Source of the DNA: Sutterella sp047777475
GTDB taxonomy: Bacteria > Pseudomonadota > Gammaproteobacteria > Burkholderiales > Burkholderiaceae_F
Length of the DNA stretch: 64,000 nt
NCBI GenBank assembly: GCA_047777475.1
Contig: JBKEET010000006.1
Coordinates: forward strand, 1-64,000
Direction of reading: 5' to 3'
A program made the translations under genes and the position numbers. Within the stretch, counting starts at the first letter, position 1; every line of letters begins with the position of its first letter. Below, piece after piece: positions 34,567 through 41,716 of this stretch. The notes beneath the pieces were generated by a model. It was not told where the DNA came from and searched no databases. It saw only the letters and a program-made list of their open reading frames with translations.

Positions 34567-35039
34567 TTTGTTCTCCTCCGGGCTAAATTGCGCGCGCCTC
34601 CGGCCGTCTCTCAAAAGCGGCGGCGGCCGCGCCGACCCCGGCGCTCCGTCCTCAGGCGACGGATACGCCCCTGTTTATACAGATTCATCGTAATACGCAG
34701 GGCGCAAATGAGCAAGACAGATGCAGAAATGACTGGAAACCGTGGATTTTGGAACAAAAATACTCGGCGGGTTCGCTTAAGGAAGAGGGCTGAGGAAGCG
34801 CCGGGCCGCGTTGAAAGGCAAGCTATGCTTAAAAGCAATGACTTCGGCGGAAGGAAACCCGCTTCTTTCGTCGTCTGAAAGCATATTCTTATGGGTCAAA
34901 TTGCCTAATTAGAAAGCATATTTACATAAAATCGCCTGATTGCCAGGCAATCTGCAATATACAATTTGAAACATTTATTTTCACTTTCCAAAGGTTATAT
35001 GCCTTTCAAAAATGGGAATATATGCGTGTCGCCCGACCG
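34567..35039. other. Intergenic region, no gene seen
   Basis: The first part is GC-rich. From about 34870 on the DNA is AT-rich with repeated GAAAGCATAT and TTGCC/GGCAA words (e.g. GATTGCCAGGCAATC near 34938). It probably carries the promoter of the RNA leader and Tat-protein cluster that follow. No ORF with protein-like composition was found. Confidence 0.5.
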
Positions 35040-35049
35040 AGCAATTAAA

Positions 35050-35222
35050 AAGCGAGGCGGACGGCCTGAGCTGGGGGGCTCAGAACAGTGACCGCCGGGC
35101 AACCGGAGGGCACTGTCCATAGTGAAAGAGTCGCAAGCCTACCGCCGTGCAACGCGGCGGTAGGCCGGACTCATCAGTAAGCAGACAGGACCGCGGTACA
35201 ATCCGCCGGTCCTAATTTTTTT
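35050..35222 (+). ncRNA. Structured leader or small RNA candidate
   Basis: Three separate hairpins precede a terminator. CTGAG/CTCAG spans about 35067-35082. ACAGTG/CACTGT spans about 35085-35119 and encloses CCGGG/CCGG. GCCTACCGCCG pairs with CGGCGGTAGGC at about 35138-35165. A canonical intrinsic terminator then ends 18 bases before the first Tat-protein gene. This could be a riboswitch-like attenuator or an independent sRNA. It was compared by memory with cobalamin, c-di-GMP-I, FMN, TPP, 6S and RNase P RNAs and none fits. Confidence 0.55.
35187..35222 (+). terminator. Intrinsic terminator just before the first Tat-protein gene
   Basis: AGGACCG-CGG pairs with CCG-CGGTCCT (35187-35113 type stem spanning to 35213) and is followed by AATTTTTTTATTT. 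Confidence 0.82.
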
Positions 35223-35239
35223 ATTTGGGGAAGCAAAAT

Positions 35240-35686
35240 ATGCTGACCAGAAGAACCTTCATTGAGGCCGGCTTTGCTGCGGCGGCACTTGCTGCCGCCC
35301 CGGCCTTTGCGGCCGACAGCCGTCTGCTCGCCGACATTCTTGACGGCGTTTCCGATGCGGTGGTCCGCGACTACATCCGAGAGCATTACCGGGACGACGG
35401 CAGCCGCTGGGACGGCCATTACTGGTGGCGCGACGGCAAGCGCTACACGCCGAAGGAATACCGCGAGCACCTCTCGCACGAATACGAGCAGCACGGCAGG
35501 GGCAAGAAAGTCGGCCACTACAAGAACGGCAAGGCCTACGGCGAAGGCCCGGGCAAGAAAGACAAGAAGTTCGACCACGCCGACAGGCGCGCTCCCGCGC
35601 CGGCGCCGCGCCGCGAGCCCCGTCCCGACGGACGCCCGAGCCATCGTCCTCAGGAACCCAAGAAGGGCAAAGGCCACAATAAATAA
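35240..35686 (+). CDS. Tat-exported small protein, paralogue 1
   Basis: The start at 35240 follows TTGGGGAAGC. The signal is MLTRRTFIEAGFAAAALAA, a twin-arginine type. The mature protein opens with a domain of about 60 residues (DSRLLADILDGVSDAVVRDY, then RWDGHYWWRDGKRYTPKEY). A basic tail rich in Gly, Pro and Arg follows. The domain recurs in paralogues at 35869 and 37435. It is compact, acidic at first and then aromatic/basic. No known family was recognised; a distant RcnB-like relation (small periplasmic WxxDGxxY proteins) is possible but unproven. An RNA hairpin terminator sits just upstream. Confidence 0.85.
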   Translation: MLTRRTFIEAGFAAAALAAAPAFAADSRLLADILDGVSDAVVRDYIREHYRDDGSRWDGHYWWRDGKRYTPKEYREHLSHEYEQHGRGKKVGHYKNGKAYGEGPGKKDKKFDHADRRAPAPAPRREPRPDGRPSHRPQEPKKGKGHNK

Positions 35687-35715
35687 CTGATAATCAGGGC
35701 TTTTGACGATCAGCC

Positions 35716-35750
35716 AGTCCCCGGAGCCGCCAGGTCCCGGGGACTTTTAT
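35716..35750 (+). terminator. Terminator after paralogue 1
   Basis: AGTCCCCGG (35716-35724) pairs with CCGGGGACT (35737-35745), then TTTAT. Confidence 0.8.
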
Positions 35751-35868
35751 ATTTCTGAGCATCGAAAAGATTTACGCATCTTTTCCTTTCGCGGCGCCCC
35801 TTTTGAGTCCGGCGGGAGCAAGATAAAAATAACAGCCCGGCCTCACCGGGCTTAACAAAGGAAAAGCC

Positions 35869-36285
35869 ATGCTTACCAGAAGAAACTTCATCTGCGGCTC
35901 CGCCGCCGCCCTCGTTTCCGCCTTCGGCTTCGCCGGCACTGCTTCTGCTTCCGACAGCCGCCTGCTCGCCGACATTCTCGACGGCGTCTCCGATGCGCTC
36001 GTGCGCGATTACATCCGCGAGCACTACCAGGAAGACGGCAGCCGCTGGGACGGTCACTACTGGTGGCGCGACGGCAAGAAATACACGCCTCACGAATACC
36101 GCGAGTTCCTCTCCCATGAGTACCGCGAGAAAGGCCCCGGCAGGGGTCCGGCTCCCAAGGACAAGGGCCCCGCTCCGAAGGACAGGGGCCCGCAGGGCAA
36201 GGGTCCGCAGGGCAGGGAGCCCGCTCCGCGCGGCAACGGCCCGCAGAACGGCCAGCGCAAGGAGCCTAACGGCCAGCGTCCGTAA
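35869..36285 (+). CDS. Tat-exported small protein, paralogue 2
   Basis: The start at 35869 follows AAAGGAAAAGCC. Signal: MLTRRNFICGSAAALVSAFG. The mature domain (DSRLLADILDGVSDALVRDY, RWDGHYWWRDGKKYTPHEY) is about 85 percent identical by eye to paralogue 1. The C-terminal 50 residues are a Gly/Pro/Arg/Lys low-complexity tail (KDKGPAPKDRGPQGKGPQ). A short CCCGG/CCGGG hairpin lies in the leader. Function is unknown. Confidence 0.85.
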   Translation: MLTRRNFICGSAAALVSAFGFAGTASASDSRLLADILDGVSDALVRDYIREHYQEDGSRWDGHYWWRDGKKYTPHEYREFLSHEYREKGPGRGPAPKDKGPAPKDRGPQGKGPQGREPAPRGNGPQNGQRKEPNGQRP

Positions 36286-36304
36286 CGGTTTGTGAAACAC
36301 CGTC

Positions 36305-36340
36305 AAATCCCCGAAGCGAAAGCCGAGGGGATTTCTTTTG
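36305..36340 (+). terminator. Repeated terminator hairpin, copy 1
   Basis: AAATCCCC pairs with GGGGATTT around GAAGCGAAAGCCGA, then CTTTTG. The same hairpin follows paralogues 3 and 4. Confidence 0.7.
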
Positions 36341-36349
36341 CCCTATGCC

Positions 36350-36540
36350 GCAAACAATTTGAAACGGGTCTTTGCTCTGCAAAACATTCATTTAAAGACG
36401 GCGGTGACATGATTCTTATCAGCGGATCGGCAAATTCCGGCCCGCTTTTGAGAAAAAGGACACTGCCATGCTAAACAGAAGAAAATTCCTGATCGGCGGC
36501 GCTGCCGCTCTCGTTACCGGACTCGGCATGATGTTGCCGG
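36350..36540 (+). repeat. Promoter-leader-signal repeat, copy 1
   Basis: A module starting near AACAATTTGAAACGGGTCTT runs through a 5' leader (GTGACATGATT...) into the signal-peptide codons of paralogue 3. It recurs at 36841-37035 and 37316-37515 with roughly 75-85 percent identity by eye. TTGAAA in it could be a -35 box. Confidence 0.7.
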
Positions 36541-36785
36541 CCGCGGCTAAAGATCACCGCGGCGAACCCCGCAGGCCGCCGGAGCACAGGGATGCTCCCA
36601 GAAACAGAAGGCCCGAGCCGCGCAGGGAACCCGCACGGCGCGGAGAACCCGGAAGGCGCGGAGAACCTCCTCGCCGCAGCGGCAAGCCCCGCAGAGAGCC
36701 CGCTCCCCGCAGGCCCGAGGGCAGGAACCCGCCCCGCGGCAGAGAACCGGCTCCGGCCCCGAGACCTGAACGCCGTCCGCGCTGA
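36468..36785 (+). CDS. Tat-exported low-complexity protein, paralogue 3 (domain lost)
   Basis: The start at 36468 follows AAAAAGGACACTGCC. The signal MLNRRKFLIGGAAALVTGLG is near-identical to that of paralogues 4 and 5. After the cleavage site the DSRLL domain is absent; the mature part is about 80 residues composed almost only of Arg, Pro, Glu, Gly and Lys (RRGEPGRRGEPPRRSGKPRR), so it is very basic and disordered. It could bind acidic polymers; this is inference from composition. Confidence 0.8.
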   Translation: MLNRRKFLIGGAAALVTGLGMMLPAAAKDHRGEPRRPPEHRDAPRNRRPEPRREPARRGEPGRRGEPPRRSGKPRREPAPRRPEGRNPPRGREPAPAPRPERRPR

Positions 36786-36798
36786 TGCATGACGCTTG

Positions 36799-36832
36799 AA
36801 ATCCCCGAAGCGAAAGCCGAGGGGATTTATCT
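36799..36832 (+). terminator. Repeated terminator hairpin, copy 2
   Basis: Same AAATCCCC/GGGGATTT stem and same loop as copy 1; tail is ATCTTG. Confidence 0.65.
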
Positions 36833-36840
36833 TGCCTGCG

Positions 36841-37035
36841 CAGAGAACAATTTGATACGCGTCTTTGCGCTGCCAAACCCAAGCTTCGGACGTGCGGTGA
36901 CATCATGTATTCAGCGGGACGGAGACCCCAAGCCCGCAATTGAAAAAAGGACTCTGCTATGTTCAACAGAAGAAAATTCCTGATCGGCGGCACTGCCGCT
37001 CTCGTTTCCGCACTTGGCGTCATGATGCCGGCCAT
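36841..37035 (+). repeat. Promoter-leader-signal repeat, copy 2
   Basis: Second copy of the module, leading into paralogue 4. It contains TTTGATACGCGTCTTTGCG and ATCATGTATTCAGCGGGACG, which match copies 1 and 3. Confidence 0.7.
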
Positions 37036-37225
37036 GGCCGAAGAACGCCCCGGCGAGCCCGGCAGGACGCCGGCTCCCAAAAATAAGAAGCCCGCTCCCA
37101 AGAAGAAGCCCGCTCCGCGCAAGACGCCCGAAAGGAGAAACGAGCCCCGCAAAGCGCCCGCTCCGAAAAAGAGCGAGCCGAAGAAGCCGCGCAGCAGCGG
37201 CCCGGCTCCGGCTCCTGAGCGTTAA
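36959..37225 (+). CDS. Tat-exported low-complexity protein, paralogue 4 (domain lost)
   Basis: The 88-residue protein starts at 36959 after AAAAAAGGACTCTGCT. Signal: MFNRRKFLIGGTAALVSALG. The mature part of about 60 residues is Lys/Pro/Arg/Ala/Glu-rich (PKKKPAPRKTPERRNEPRKA). Like paralogue 3 it lacks the DSRLL domain. It is Lys-biased where paralogue 3 is Arg-biased, which argues that overall basic charge and not exact sequence is kept. Confidence 0.78.
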   Translation: MFNRRKFLIGGTAALVSALGVMMPAMAEERPGEPGRTPAPKNKKPAPKKKPAPRKTPERRNEPRKAPAPKKSEPKKPRSSGPAPAPER

Positions 37226-37246
37226 TCGCTGAAGCATGAATTTTTG

Positions 37247-37278
37247 AAATCCCCGAGGTGAAAACCGAGGGGATTTCT
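37247..37278 (+). terminator. Repeated terminator hairpin, copy 3
   Basis: AAATCCCC (37247-37254) pairs with GGGGATTT (37269-37276); the loop differs from copies 1 and 2 (GAGGTGAAAACCGA) with matched changes. Confidence 0.65.
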
Positions 37279-37315
37279 GCTGTTCGGTATGACCGAATGT
37301 AAGCACCGAGGGGCA

Positions 37316-37515
37316 GAGAGAACATTTTGAAACGGGTCTTTGCTCTGCCAAACGCACGCCCGCTCTGGGCAGTGAGATCATGTATTCAGCGAGACGGAGA
37401 AACCGATCCCGCATTTGAAATAAAGGATTCAGCCATGTTTACCAGAAGAAAATTTCTGATCGGCGGCGCTGCCGCTTTCGTCTCGGGCATCGGCTTCATG
37501 ACGCCGGCTGCCGCT
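37316..37515 (+). repeat. Promoter-leader-signal repeat, copy 3
   Basis: Third copy, leading into paralogue 5. TTTTGAAACGGGTCTTTGCT and ATCATGTATTCAGCGAGACG match copies 1 and 2. Confidence 0.7.
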
Positions 37516-38400
37516 TCCGACAGTCTGCTGCTGGCAGACATTCTGAACGGCGTCTCCGACGCGCTCGTCTCCGACTATATTCGCGATCACTATCAGGAAG
37601 GCCGCTGGGACGGCTCGCACTGGTGGTACGAAGGCCATAAGTACACCCCGCACGAGTACAGCGTCTTCCTCGAAAAGCGCTATGCCAAGGTGCATCCCGA
37701 GCACAAGATGATTGCCAGGGATGAACCCGGGCGCTGGCAGCCGGGCCATGACCGCCGCGACGGCTGGAAGCCCGGCGAAGGCGGACGCGGCTGGCAGGGC
37801 AAGGGCCCCGACGGAGGCCGCGGTCCCGGCGCCAACCCTGGACGCGGCCCCGGAGCGAATCCGGGACGCAACCCCAGCGGCAATCCCGGCCGCGGGCCGG
37901 GTGCCAATCCGGGACGCGGACCCGGCGCCAATCCGGGCCGCGGTCCGGGCTCCAATCAGGGACGCGGTCCTGGGGCTAATCCGGGACGCGGGCCCGGTGC
38001 CAATCAAGGCCGTGGACCGGGTGCCAATCAGGGCCGCGGGCCAGGTGCTAATCAGGGCCGTGGACCGGGCGCCAATCCGGGCCAGGGTCGCAACCCCGGC
38101 GGGAATTTCAACGGGAGAGGTCCTAACGGCGGCAACCCCGGTATGAACCAAGGCGGACAGCGCGGCGGTAACCTCGGCATGAACCAGGGCGGACAGCGCG
38201 GCGGCCAGGGCGGCTACTCGGGCGGCAATCGCTCGGGCGGCCCGCAGATGAACGGCGGCCGTTCCGGCGGACAGCAGATGGGCGGCAATCGTTCGGGCGG
38301 TCCCCAGATGGGCGGCAGCTCCGGACGCGGCCCGTCGGGCGGCGGTTCTCAGCAGCGCCCGAGCCAGGGCGGCGGCAACCGTCCGCAGGGCGGCCGTTAA
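37435..38400 (+). CDS. Tat-exported protein with Gly-rich repeat tail, paralogue 5
   Basis: The start at 37435 follows TAAAGGATTCAGCC. Signal: MFTRRKFLIGGAAAFVSGIG. The shared domain follows (DSLLLADILNGVSDALVSDY, RWDGSHWWYEGHKYTPHEY). Residues from about 125 to 321 are repeats of the unit GRGPGANP/Q (about 14 copies), then a Gly/Asn/Gln/Ser-rich zone (MNQGGQRGG, QMGGNRSGG). The repeat unit is collagen-like in Gly and Pro content but not a strict GXY repeat. It looks like an extended, cell-surface or periplasmic matrix-type protein. Function is unknown. Confidence 0.85.
   Translation: MFTRRKFLIGGAAAFVSGIGFMTPAAASDSLLLADILNGVSDALVSDYIRDHYQEGRWDGSHWWYEGHKYTPHEYSVFLEKRYAKVHPEHKMIARDEPGRWQPGHDRRDGWKPGEGGRGWQGKGPDGGRGPGANPGRGPGANPGRNPSGNPGRGPGANPGRGPGANPGRGPGSNQGRGPGANPGRGPGANQGRGPGANQGRGPGANQGRGPGANPGQGRNPGGNFNGRGPNGGNPGMNQGGQRGGNLGMNQGGQRGGQGGYSGGNRSGGPQMNGGRSGGQQMGGNRSGGPQMGGSSGRGPSGGGSQQRPSQGGGNRPQGGR
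37810..38100 (+). repeat. In-frame GRGPGAN-coding tandem repeat
   Basis: About a dozen 24-base units such as GGACGCGGTCCCGGCGCCAA encode (G-R-G-P-G-A-N-P/Q). Synonymous differences between units are common, so the repeat is not freshly expanded. Confidence 0.75.
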
Positions 38401-38422
38401 CCTGAGTTAGTAAAGAAGCTCA

Positions 38423-38460
38423 AGGCCTGCAGTTTCCGAAGGGAGGCTGCAGGCTTTTTA
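38423..38460 (+). terminator. Terminator after paralogue 5
   Basis: GCCTGCAG pairs with CTGCAGGC around a 13-base loop, then TTTTTATG. Confidence 0.8.
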
Positions 38461-38584
38461 TGTCCCCGAAAAGCCGCAGTTACAACGCTTTGTTACTGAT
38501 TCGACCGCACATCCTCGCTATGATGACAGTAATAAAAGAACAACCCTGATGCCGCCTCCCTCGTGCGGCAGAGTGGAGCAAACT

Positions 38585-39196
38585 ATGAAGTTCAGCAAAA
38601 CATTTCTAATCGCTGCGATGGCGGCCGTTGCCGCCGCTGCGGCGCCGAGTGCGGCGCTGAGCGCGCCGCCTCCGCCCCCTCCGGGCGGATTCCACGGCGG
38701 TCCCGGCTTCCGGCCCGGTCCGCCTCCGCATCATCATCATCACCATCACCACAGCGGGTGGGGTTGGGGCATCGGTCTGGCGATTTCGCTTCCGCTTTTT
38801 TACGATTGGGCGACTCGGCCGACCACCGTCTATGTGCCGTCGACAACATACGTTCCGGTGCCGTCGTCCGCTTCGGCGGCCGGCGCTTCGAATGCCGCCG
38901 CAGCGGTCGCTGCTGCGTCCCGTCCCGCCGCGATCCCCAATCCGTCGAAGACCTGGCGTCCGGGCGAAATGCTCGATTATTCGCATAACAGCCCGAGCAG
39001 CACATCGCCTTCGTGGGCGGGCAAAGCAGCGCCGGAGAAGGCCGTAGCACCGACTGAGAATGCGGCTCCCGCCGAGGCCGAGCCGCCAGCGGGCAGGGCG
39101 ATCGCAGAAACGCAGACGGCCAAGGCAGATGCCGTTCCGACCTTCAGGCCGGGTTCCACGCTCGCAGAAAGCTCGCAGTGGATGTTCCGCCGTTAA
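38585..39196 (+). CDS. Exported poly-Pro/poly-His protein
   Basis: The start at 38585 (MKFSKTFLIAAMAAVAAAAA) follows TGGAGCAAACT. A Sec signal is followed by PPPPPPGGFHGG and a run of eight His between Pro- and Ser-Gly-rich parts. A membrane-like stretch (GWGIGLAISLPLFYDW) and the segment TTVYVPSTTYVPVPSS follow, as in small surface proteins of the RcnB/YXWGXW-like kind. The Ala/Pro/Glu-rich tail ends QWMFRR. The His run could bind metal ions. It closes the cluster of Tat proteins but is not itself a paralogue. Confidence 0.78.
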   Translation: MKFSKTFLIAAMAAVAAAAAPSAALSAPPPPPPGGFHGGPGFRPGPPPHHHHHHHHSGWGWGIGLAISLPLFYDWATRPTTVYVPSTTYVPVPSSASAAGASNAAAAVAAASRPAAIPNPSKTWRPGEMLDYSHNSPSSTSPSWAGKAAPEKAVAPTENAAPAEAEPPAGRAIAETQTAKADAVPTFRPGSTLAESSQWMFRR

Positions 39197-39248
39197 ATGC
39201 CGCGCCGGAGCGCCCGGCCGAATTTGCGCTCAAGAACCGGTCATCAAA

Positions 39249-39281
39249 GCACCGCAGAAATTGCGGTGTTTTTTTTTTTTG
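39249..39281 (+). terminator. Strong terminator with long T run
   Basis: CACCGCA pairs with TGCGGTG around GAAAT, followed by 13 T. Confidence 0.85.
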
Positions 39282-39419
39282 AACCTGGAAAATAATTGAG
39301 TTCCTGTTCGGTGTCTCAGTAATGATCATGGAATTTACAGCGAATCAATGGCTTCTTCAGTGAAGCAAATATGAATCTTTTTGCTGTCCTTAAATAAGGT
39401 CTAAAGATGTTTTCTAACA

Positions 39420-39517
39420 GTTTTTAGCGGATAATATTGAAAAGCTTGTTAGTGAAAGCGGCAAAGTTTATAAACAAGATTTTGTATCGTTAGAAGCCGC
39501 TCATCACAAAATTAAGG
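39420..39517 (+). promoter_or_regulatory. CRISPR leader A
   Basis: This AT-rich stretch contains GGATAATAT (39429-39437), AAGCGG, ATTTTGTATCG and CATCACAAAATTAAGG right before the first repeat. The same ordered words precede arrays B and C, so it is the leader. ATAATAT may be the -10 of the array promoter. Confidence 0.65.
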
Positions 39518-39668
39518 GTCTTCCCCACGCACGTGGGGGTGTTTCTGGCGGTCGAGTGAACCGTGTCGGTTTCAGCCGGTCGTCCCCACGCACGTGGGGG
39601 TGTTTCCCAAAAACCGAAGTCCTGACGGGTTCCGTAAATCGTCTTCCCCACGTACGTGGGGGTGTTTC
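39518..39668 (+). CRISPR. CRISPR array A, type I-E-like, 3 repeats
   Basis: Three 28-base repeats (GTCTTCCCCACGCACGTGGG + GGTGTTTC) at 39518-39545, 39579-39606 and 39641-39668, with spacers of 33 and 34 bases. The GGG/CCC stem and GTGTTTC end match type I-E repeats. Repeat 2 has one change (CGTCC) and repeat 3 has CGTACG at the centre. No cas gene is adjacent. Confidence 0.92.
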
Positions 39669-40013
39669 TGCTAGAACTTCCTTCAAGGCATCGTCCTCTC
39701 CAATCCAGAAGAAAAGAAACAAACCTTGAGTTTTTCAGACGGGAATTTCCTTTACCTGTCTATCCTTCAGGCTCTTTTATTAAACGGTTTTTAGAAATTC
39801 CATAGCCTGCACTCTGCACAATGGAGCACATACATAGGCATTCAAAGGGAAGAGGTGTTATTAAAGCAGAGCCGTCAGAATCCATGATGTTTCACTGCTT
39901 TGAGGGGCATAGGAAAACGATATTTATTGAAGAGTAAGAAAAAATTCAGGCAGCAACTGTAGGGTCAATGCTTGAAAGCGGATCAGAATCCATACGCCGT
40001 TAGGAGAATACGG
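39669..40013. other. Intergenic region, no gene seen
   Basis: AT-rich, with no protein-like ORF and no strong hairpin. It lies between array A and the acetyltransferase gene, whose ribosome site (TAGGAGAATACGG) is at its end. Confidence 0.5.
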
Positions 40014-40553
40014 ATGCAGATAAGAAAGGCTGTTCCGGCAGACATCCCTGCCATAGCAGACACCTACAAAAGGCTGCTGACTTATGAATTGCAGCACGGA
40101 ACCCGTTCGAATTGGAAGCTTAACGTTTATCCGACGGCCGAAGTTCCGGAAAAAGCGGTTCCCGCTGGGACCATGTATGTCCTGACAGATGATGGAAAGA
40201 TCTGTGCAAGCATGATCCTCAACCATGAACAGGCTCCGGAATATGCAGGGATCCATTGGAACTGCGGTGCGGATCCGGAAAAGGTTCTGGTGATCCACAC
40301 GCTCTGCATTCCTCCCGATAAAGCGGGGCACGGCTACGGATCGGCGATGGTCCGATTCGCCGAAGACTTCGCCGTGCGCACAGGCTGCAAATGCATCAGG
40401 ATCGATACATGGGCCCACAACGAACCGGCTCAGCATCTGTATGAAAAGTTTGGTTTTAAGACCGTTGGTTTCGGTCAAATCCGTCTTCATGGCCTGATCG
40501 ACGAAGAGCAGGTCTATATGGAGCACTGCCTGCCCGGCAGCAAAAGCGAATAA
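40014..40553 (+). CDS. GNAT-family N-acetyltransferase
   Basis: The start at 40014 (MQIRKAVPADIPAIADTYKR) follows TAGGAG. The 179-residue protein has the GNAT layout: the acetyl-CoA strand and P-loop VIHTLCIPPDKAGHGYGSAM (about residues 96-115), RIDTWAHNEPAQHLYEKFGF and a C-terminal EEQVYMEH. The acceptor substrate is unknown. It lies 46 bases ahead of the aldo/keto reductase, in the same direction. Confidence 0.9.
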   Translation: MQIRKAVPADIPAIADTYKRLLTYELQHGTRSNWKLNVYPTAEVPEKAVPAGTMYVLTDDGKICASMILNHEQAPEYAGIHWNCGADPEKVLVIHTLCIPPDKAGHGYGSAMVRFAEDFAVRTGCKCIRIDTWAHNEPAQHLYEKFGFKTVGFGQIRLHGLIDEEQVYMEHCLPGSKSE

Positions 40554-40599
40554 ACAGGGGCACCTTCAGCAATTTCCTGAAATTCTGAGAGGAGAAAAG

Positions 40600-41595
40600 A
40601 TGGAATACCGAAAACTCGGAAAATCGGATTTGAAGGCTTCTGTCGTTGCCTTCGGCACCTGGGGACTCGGCGGCGGCAGCGTCTGGGAAGATACGAATCG
40701 TGCGGCATCGGTCGGCGATCTCCTTGATGCAGCGTCCGACTGCGGCATCAATTACATCGACACGGCACCCGTATACGGCATGGGCGACAGCGAAAAGCTG
40801 CTGGGTGAGGCGCTCAAGACTAGACGCAACCGCTTCCTTCTGCAGACCAAATGCTCCCTGAATTGGAGAAAGGACGGCGGTGCCTTCAAATATTCAAGGG
40901 ACGGCTATACCGTTTACTCAAACACGGGAACTGCGGCAATCCGCCAAGATGTCGAGGATTCCCTGCGGCGGCTGAAGACGGATCACATCGATGTGCTCGT
41001 TGTGCACTATGTCAACAGCAGGTGGCCCGTCGCAGAAACCGTCGATGCCATGAAAGGCCTGATCAAAGAGGGCAAAATCCGCGCCTTCGGCCTTTCAAAC
41101 GGCCAGCCGTCGGATCTGGAAGAGTACGAAGAATACGGCGATGTCGCCCTGGTTCAGGAGCAGTTCAGCATTCTGGCGCCTTTCCACGGCAATGATTATT
41201 TCCCGGCCTGCAGGAAGTACGGAACGACGTTTCAAGTGTACGGGGCGCTCGAGGAAGGCTTCCTCACCGGACCAGAGCACTTCCAGCAAAAATTCGGAAA
41301 GAACGATATTCGCACACGGCTTCCCTGGATGACGGAACCTTACAGAAGCGGCATCCTGAAGCTCTACGACCAGGTCTGGAAGCCGATGTGCGAAAAATAT
41401 CAGTGCTCCTATGCGAATTTGTTTGAGGCTTGGTCGCTGGCTCAGTATGAGACTATGAGCCTGCTGATTGGATTCCGCCGCAGGGAGACCATCGAAAACA
41501 CCGTTAAATGCTTGGACATTCATCTGGAGAAAGCTGATTTGCAGCTCCTTGCAAATTCCGTGCGCAATGTTCAGGTGAAAGTGTTGGATAAATAA
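40600..41595 (+). CDS. Aldo/keto reductase
   Basis: This NADPH-dependent TIM-barrel oxidoreductase of 331 residues has the catalytic set Asp and Tyr (NYIDTAPVYG), Lys (LLQTKCSLN) and His (VLVVHYVNSRW), plus LSLAQ-like cofactor segment EAWSLAQYETMS near the C terminus. The ribosome site is GAGAGGAGAAAAG. The physiological substrate is unknown. It may share a transcript with the acetyltransferase. Confidence 0.92.
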   Translation: MEYRKLGKSDLKASVVAFGTWGLGGGSVWEDTNRAASVGDLLDAASDCGINYIDTAPVYGMGDSEKLLGEALKTRRNRFLLQTKCSLNWRKDGGAFKYSRDGYTVYSNTGTAAIRQDVEDSLRRLKTDHIDVLVVHYVNSRWPVAETVDAMKGLIKEGKIRAFGLSNGQPSDLEEYEEYGDVALVQEQFSILAPFHGNDYFPACRKYGTTFQVYGALEEGFLTGPEHFQQKFGKNDIRTRLPWMTEPYRSGILKLYDQVWKPMCEKYQCSYANLFEAWSLAQYETMSLLIGFRRRETIENTVKCLDIHLEKADLQLLANSVRNVQVKVLDK

Positions 41596-41685
41596 GATGA
41601 GCAGGGTATTGGAGAGTTAATTCCCAGTAAAAATCACCGGACTTTGCAATTTGGTCTAAAGAAGCCTCTCAAGGATTCTTGAGGG

Positions 41686-41716
41686 ATAATATCGATGAAG
41701 CGGAATAGATGATTAA
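41686..41716 (+). promoter_or_regulatory. CRISPR leader B, promoter-proximal half
   Basis: GGATAATATCGATGAAGCGG matches leader A, but the IS256 element starts right after its ATGATTAA. Upstream GGTCTAAAGA (about 41653) is also shared with leader A. The other half of the leader resumes at 43059. Confidence 0.6.

Noticed and set aside
35050..35222. c-di-GMP-I or cobalamin riboswitch identity for the leader RNA
   Set aside because: Short words look alike (for example GTCGCAAGCC), but the order of conserved segments and the loops do not fit either consensus.
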